A DNA stretch of 59,008 bases from Nitriliruptoraceae bacterium (GTDB lineage Bacteria; Actinomycetota; Nitriliruptoria; Nitriliruptorales; Nitriliruptoraceae), in the NCBI GenBank assembly GCA_003558435.1, contig PWLR01000007.1:1-59008 (forward strand). Reading direction: 5' to 3'. Position numbers and translations under genes: made by a program. Position 1 is the stretch's first letter. Each line of letters begins with the position of its first letter. The notes beneath the pieces are model-generated. The model had not been told where the DNA came from. It saw only the letters and a list, made by a program, of their open reading frames with translations, and made no database searches. Below are positions 56,609 to 59,008 of this stretch, piece by piece.

Positions 56609-58129
56609 TCAGCCCTGTTCGTCGTTCTCCTCGGCAGCCGCCGGCTCGGCCGGGGCCTCGTCGGTCTCGACCGCTGAGGCTTCGTCCTCGGTCGGTGCTT
56701 GCTCGGCAGAAGCCGGCTCGTCCGTCGCCTGCTCGGCCTCGGCCGGGACCTGCGCCTCGGCGAGGGCCATCTCCTCCGGACTCAGGTCCGCCTCGTCGCG
56801 GCCGAAGCCGGCCTGCGCGAACGCGGCCGCCAACGAACCGGAGACCGGTGCGTCGTCGTCACCCGAGGAGTAGGCCGTCTCGACCACCGGAGCGGCGTCG
56901 TACGGCGCCTGCTCGGTGGGCTCGTCGCCGACCTGCGCCTGCTTCAGCGACAGGCTGATGCGACGACGGACGGTGTCGATGTCGATGACCTTGACCTCGA
57001 TCTGGTCGCCGACGTTGACCACGGCCTCCGGCACCTCGACGTGGCGCTCGGCCAACTCCGAGATGTGGACCAGGCCCTCGATGCCGTCCGCGACCTTCAC
57101 GAACGAACCGAACGGCACCAGCTTGGTGACCTCGCCATCGACGATCTCGCCCACCGCGTGCTCGCGGGCGAACTTCTGCCACGGGTCTTCCTGGGTGGCC
57201 TTGAGCGACAGCGACACGCGCTCGCGGTCGAGGTCGACGTCCAGCACCTCGACCTCGACCTCGTCGCCGACCTCGACGACCTCCGACGGGTGGTCGATGT
57301 GCTTCCAGGACAGTTCGGAGACGTGCACGAGCCCGTCGACACCGCCGAGGTCCACGAACGCGCCGAAGTTCACGATGCTCGAGACGACACCCGCGCGGAC
57401 CTCGCCCTTCTGCAGGGAGGTGAGGAACTCGTTGCGGAACTCGCTCTGGGTCTCTTCCAGGAACTTGCGGCGCGACAGCACCACGTTGTTGCGGTTCTTG
57501 TCGAGCTCGATGATCTTGCACTCGAGCGTCTCGCCGACGTACGGCATGAGGTCGCGGACGCGGCGCATCTCGACCAGCGACGCCGGCAGGAACCCGCGCA
57601 GCCCGATGTCGAGGATGAGGCCACCCTTGACCACCTCGATGACGGTGCCCTCGACGGTTTTGTCGTCGGTGTAGATCTTCTCGATCGTGCCCCAGGCGCG
57701 CTCGTACTGGGCGCGCTTCTTGGACAGGACGAGGCGGCCCTCCTCGTCCTCCTTCTTCATGACCAGCGCTTCGACGACGTCGCCGACCGCCACGATGGTG
57801 TTGGGGTCCACGTCGAGCTTGATGGACAACTCGCGCGAGGGGATCACGCCCTCGGACTTCCAACCGATGTCGAGCAGGACCTCGTCGGGGTCGACCTTGA
57901 CGACCACCCCTTCGATGATCTTGCCCTCTTCCATCGCGAGGACGGTGCCCTCGAGCGCGGCCTCGAACTCCGCGTCGGTGAGGTCGTTGTCGACGATCTG
58001 GTCGCCGGTTGAGGTCAGGGTGCCACCAGGGTCCTGCATGACGACGACCGGATCGGTCGCCTCCGGGTTGGCCTCGTACGCCGGGGCGTCGGGGGCGTTG
58101 GAGCTGGCGGTGTCGGGGGTATCGGGCAT
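56609..58129 (-). CDS. rpsA: 30S ribosomal protein S1
   Basis: This 506-residue protein has four S1 RNA-binding domains, the actinobacterial form. They can be followed at GKIIEGVVVKVDPDEVLLDIG, DKTVEGTVIEVVKGGLILDIG, GEVRAGVVSSIVNFGAFVDLG and GEIVDGEVTKLVPFGSFVKVA. It binds mRNA leaders on the small subunit. A 40-residue acidic, low-complexity N-terminus and a 90-residue E/A-rich C-terminus flank them. ATG at 58129 is preferred over the GTG 12 codons upstream, though no strong Shine-Dalgarno decides it. Confidence 0.95.
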   Translation of the reverse strand: MPDTPDTASSNAPDAPAYEANPEATDPVVVMQDPGGTLTSTGDQIVDNDLTDAEFEAALEGTVLAMEEGKIIEGVVVKVDPDEVLLDIGWKSEGVIPSRELSIKLDVDPNTIVAVGDVVEALVMKKEDEEGRLVLSKKRAQYERAWGTIEKIYTDDKTVEGTVIEVVKGGLILDIGLRGFLPASLVEMRRVRDLMPYVGETLECKIIELDKNRNNVVLSRRKFLEETQSEFRNEFLTSLQKGEVRAGVVSSIVNFGAFVDLGGVDGLVHVSELSWKHIDHPSEVVEVGDEVEVEVLDVDLDRERVSLSLKATQEDPWQKFAREHAVGEIVDGEVTKLVPFGSFVKVADGIEGLVHISELAERHVEVPEAVVNVGDQIEVKVIDIDTVRRRISLSLKQAQVGDEPTEQAPYDAAPVVETAYSSGDDDAPVSGSLAAAFAQAGFGRDEADLSPEEMALAEAQVPAEAEQATDEPASAEQAPTEDEASAVETDEAPAEPAAAEENDEQG

Positions 58130-58347
58130 CGGGGTCGGGTCTCTTCGGTCAGCGGATGAGGGCACGGTCGGCCGGCTCGCCCCACCTCGACATCGTCGCG
58201 AACTCCGAAAGCGAGGCCGTCGCGAGGTCTCGGTGAAGGCGTCGTGGGCACACGCGTACGCGCGAGCCCACCGGGCACCGGAGCGGCAAGGGTGTCAGCA
58301 GCCACCGGCGGTGTCAACGTAGGCTCCGCCGCGAACCAGGAGCGACC

Positions 58348-58947
58348 ATGGGATCGGCGCCACCGCCAGAAGGTCTACGCGACCACGAGGACGGTCGCAG
58401 AAGGTGCTGGTGGTGCGGTGACGACCCGCTGTACATCGACTACCACGACCTCGAATGGGGCGTTCCCGTGCACGACGAGGTCCGGCTGTTCGAGAAACTG
58501 TGTCTCGAAGGGTTCCAGGCCGGACTGTCGTGGTTGACGATCCTGCGCAAGCGCGAAGCCTTCCGCGCCGGGTTCGCCGGGTTCGATCCCGAGCGCGTCG
58601 CCGCCTTCGACCGACGTGACGTCGACCGGTTGCTCGGTGACGCGGGCATCGTGCGCCACCGCGGCAAGATCGAGGCCACCATCGACAACGCCGTCGCCTA
58701 CCACCGGCTGGTCGCCGAGGTGGGCTCGCTGGACGCGTTCGTGTGGTCCTTCGCGCCCGCCGAGCATCCGGCACCGCACACCCTCGCCGACATCCCCACG
58801 ACCACGCCCGAGTCGACCGCCATGGCGACGGAACTCAAACGCCACGGGTTCCGCTTCGTCGGACCCACGACCGCCTACGCCTTCATGCAGTCGATGGGGA
58901 TCGTGGACGACCACGTGGTCGGCTGCGCCTCCCGCGCTCACCCCTGA
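58348..58947 (+). CDS. tag: DNA-3-methyladenine glycosylase I
   Basis: This 199-residue base-excision enzyme removes 3-methyladenine from alkylated DNA. It matches E. coli Tag closely: DPLYIDYHDLEWGVPVHDE, LCLEGFQAGLSWLTIL, GIVRHRGKIEATI and FMQSMGIVDDHVVGC. Zinc ligands are expected from the N-terminal CWWC/His region and the C-terminal HVVGC. ATG at 58348 has AGGAG five bases upstream. The last 13 codons and stop lie in the first copy of a 41-bp tandem repeat that continues to the window edge. Confidence 0.95.
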   Translation: MGSAPPPEGLRDHEDGRRRCWWCGDDPLYIDYHDLEWGVPVHDEVRLFEKLCLEGFQAGLSWLTILRKREAFRAGFAGFDPERVAAFDRRDVDRLLGDAGIVRHRGKIEATIDNAVAYHRLVAEVGSLDAFVWSFAPAEHPAPHTLADIPTTTPESTAMATELKRHGFRFVGPTTAYAFMQSMGIVDDHVVGCASRAHP

Positions 58948-59008
58948 GCGACCACGTGGTCGGCTGCGCCTCCCGCGCTCACCCCTGAGCGACCACGTGG
59001 TCGGCTGC
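58908..59008 (+). repeat. 41-bp tandem repeat of the tag 3' end with embedded palindrome
   Basis: Units start at 58908, 58949 and 58990. The first two are identical over 41 bp and the third is cut by the window end. The first copy encodes the C-terminus of Tag and its TGA. Each unit begins with the perfect 14-bp palindrome CGACCACGTGGTCG. The period is not a multiple of three, and only the first copy is coding in the tag frame. Confidence 0.92.

Overview
The window is a high-GC, densely packed bacterial chromosome segment with many GTG and TTG starts and 1-8 bp stop/start overlaps. Gene content (whiA, BlaI/M56 pair, GAF-ANTAR protein, four-domain S1, fused two-domain lycopene cyclase) points to an actinobacterium. 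The long acidic linkers behind the lipobox of two binding proteins would fit a salt-adapted lineage such as Nitriliruptoria; that placement is inference.

Layout, left to right. (1) 1-2342: tRNA-Leu(GAG) with its terminator, a peptide-binding lipoprotein and secG. (2) 2433-6274: M56 protease and BlaI repressor facing a PH-domain-like membrane protein and an MFS exporter across a candidate operator. (3) 6345-12519: leftward peptide ABC import operon. (4) 12890-14374: tpiA and a second PH-like protein. (5) 15029-20986: a paralogous peptide ABC import operon running rightward. (6) 21054-28455: the conserved string uvrC-rapZ-yvcK-whiA-gap-pgk. (7) 28586-39683: MscS channel, LuxR/LAL regulator, uvrA, D-lactate dehydrogenase, glutathione-independent formaldehyde dehydrogenase, MBL hydrolase and a small four-helix membrane protein. 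(8) 39917-48086: an eight-gene, fully overlapping carotenoid operon (crtE, crtB, crtYcd, acyltransferase, glycosyltransferase, P450, crtI, idi2). (9) 48105-51433: an ABC-2 exporter whose second permease has an in-frame amber codon. (10) 51553-59008: uvrB, a glycosyltransferase-like protein, GAF-ANTAR, coaE, rpsA and tag.

How it fits together: the housekeeping backbone is the usual actinobacterial order (rpsA-coaE-uvrB, uvrA with a nearby MBL hydrolase, uvrC-rapZ-yvcK-whiA-gap-pgk-tpiA-secG). Several accessory blocks interrupt it. Two head-to-head peptide-transport operons split gap-pgk from tpiA and tpiA from secG. The carotenoid operon carries the full set for isoprenoid supply, C40 backbone, cyclisation, oxygenation, glycosylation and acylation, so its likely product is a glycosylated, acylated carotenoid of the thermozeaxanthin type. 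No known defence system, CRISPR array, transposase or rRNA was seen. The most unusual signals are short: tandem duplications of gene 3' ends including the stop codon (tpiA, tag), an 11-12 bp phased repeat array before gap, the amber codon in the exporter permease, and an inverted hexamer array at the left edge.
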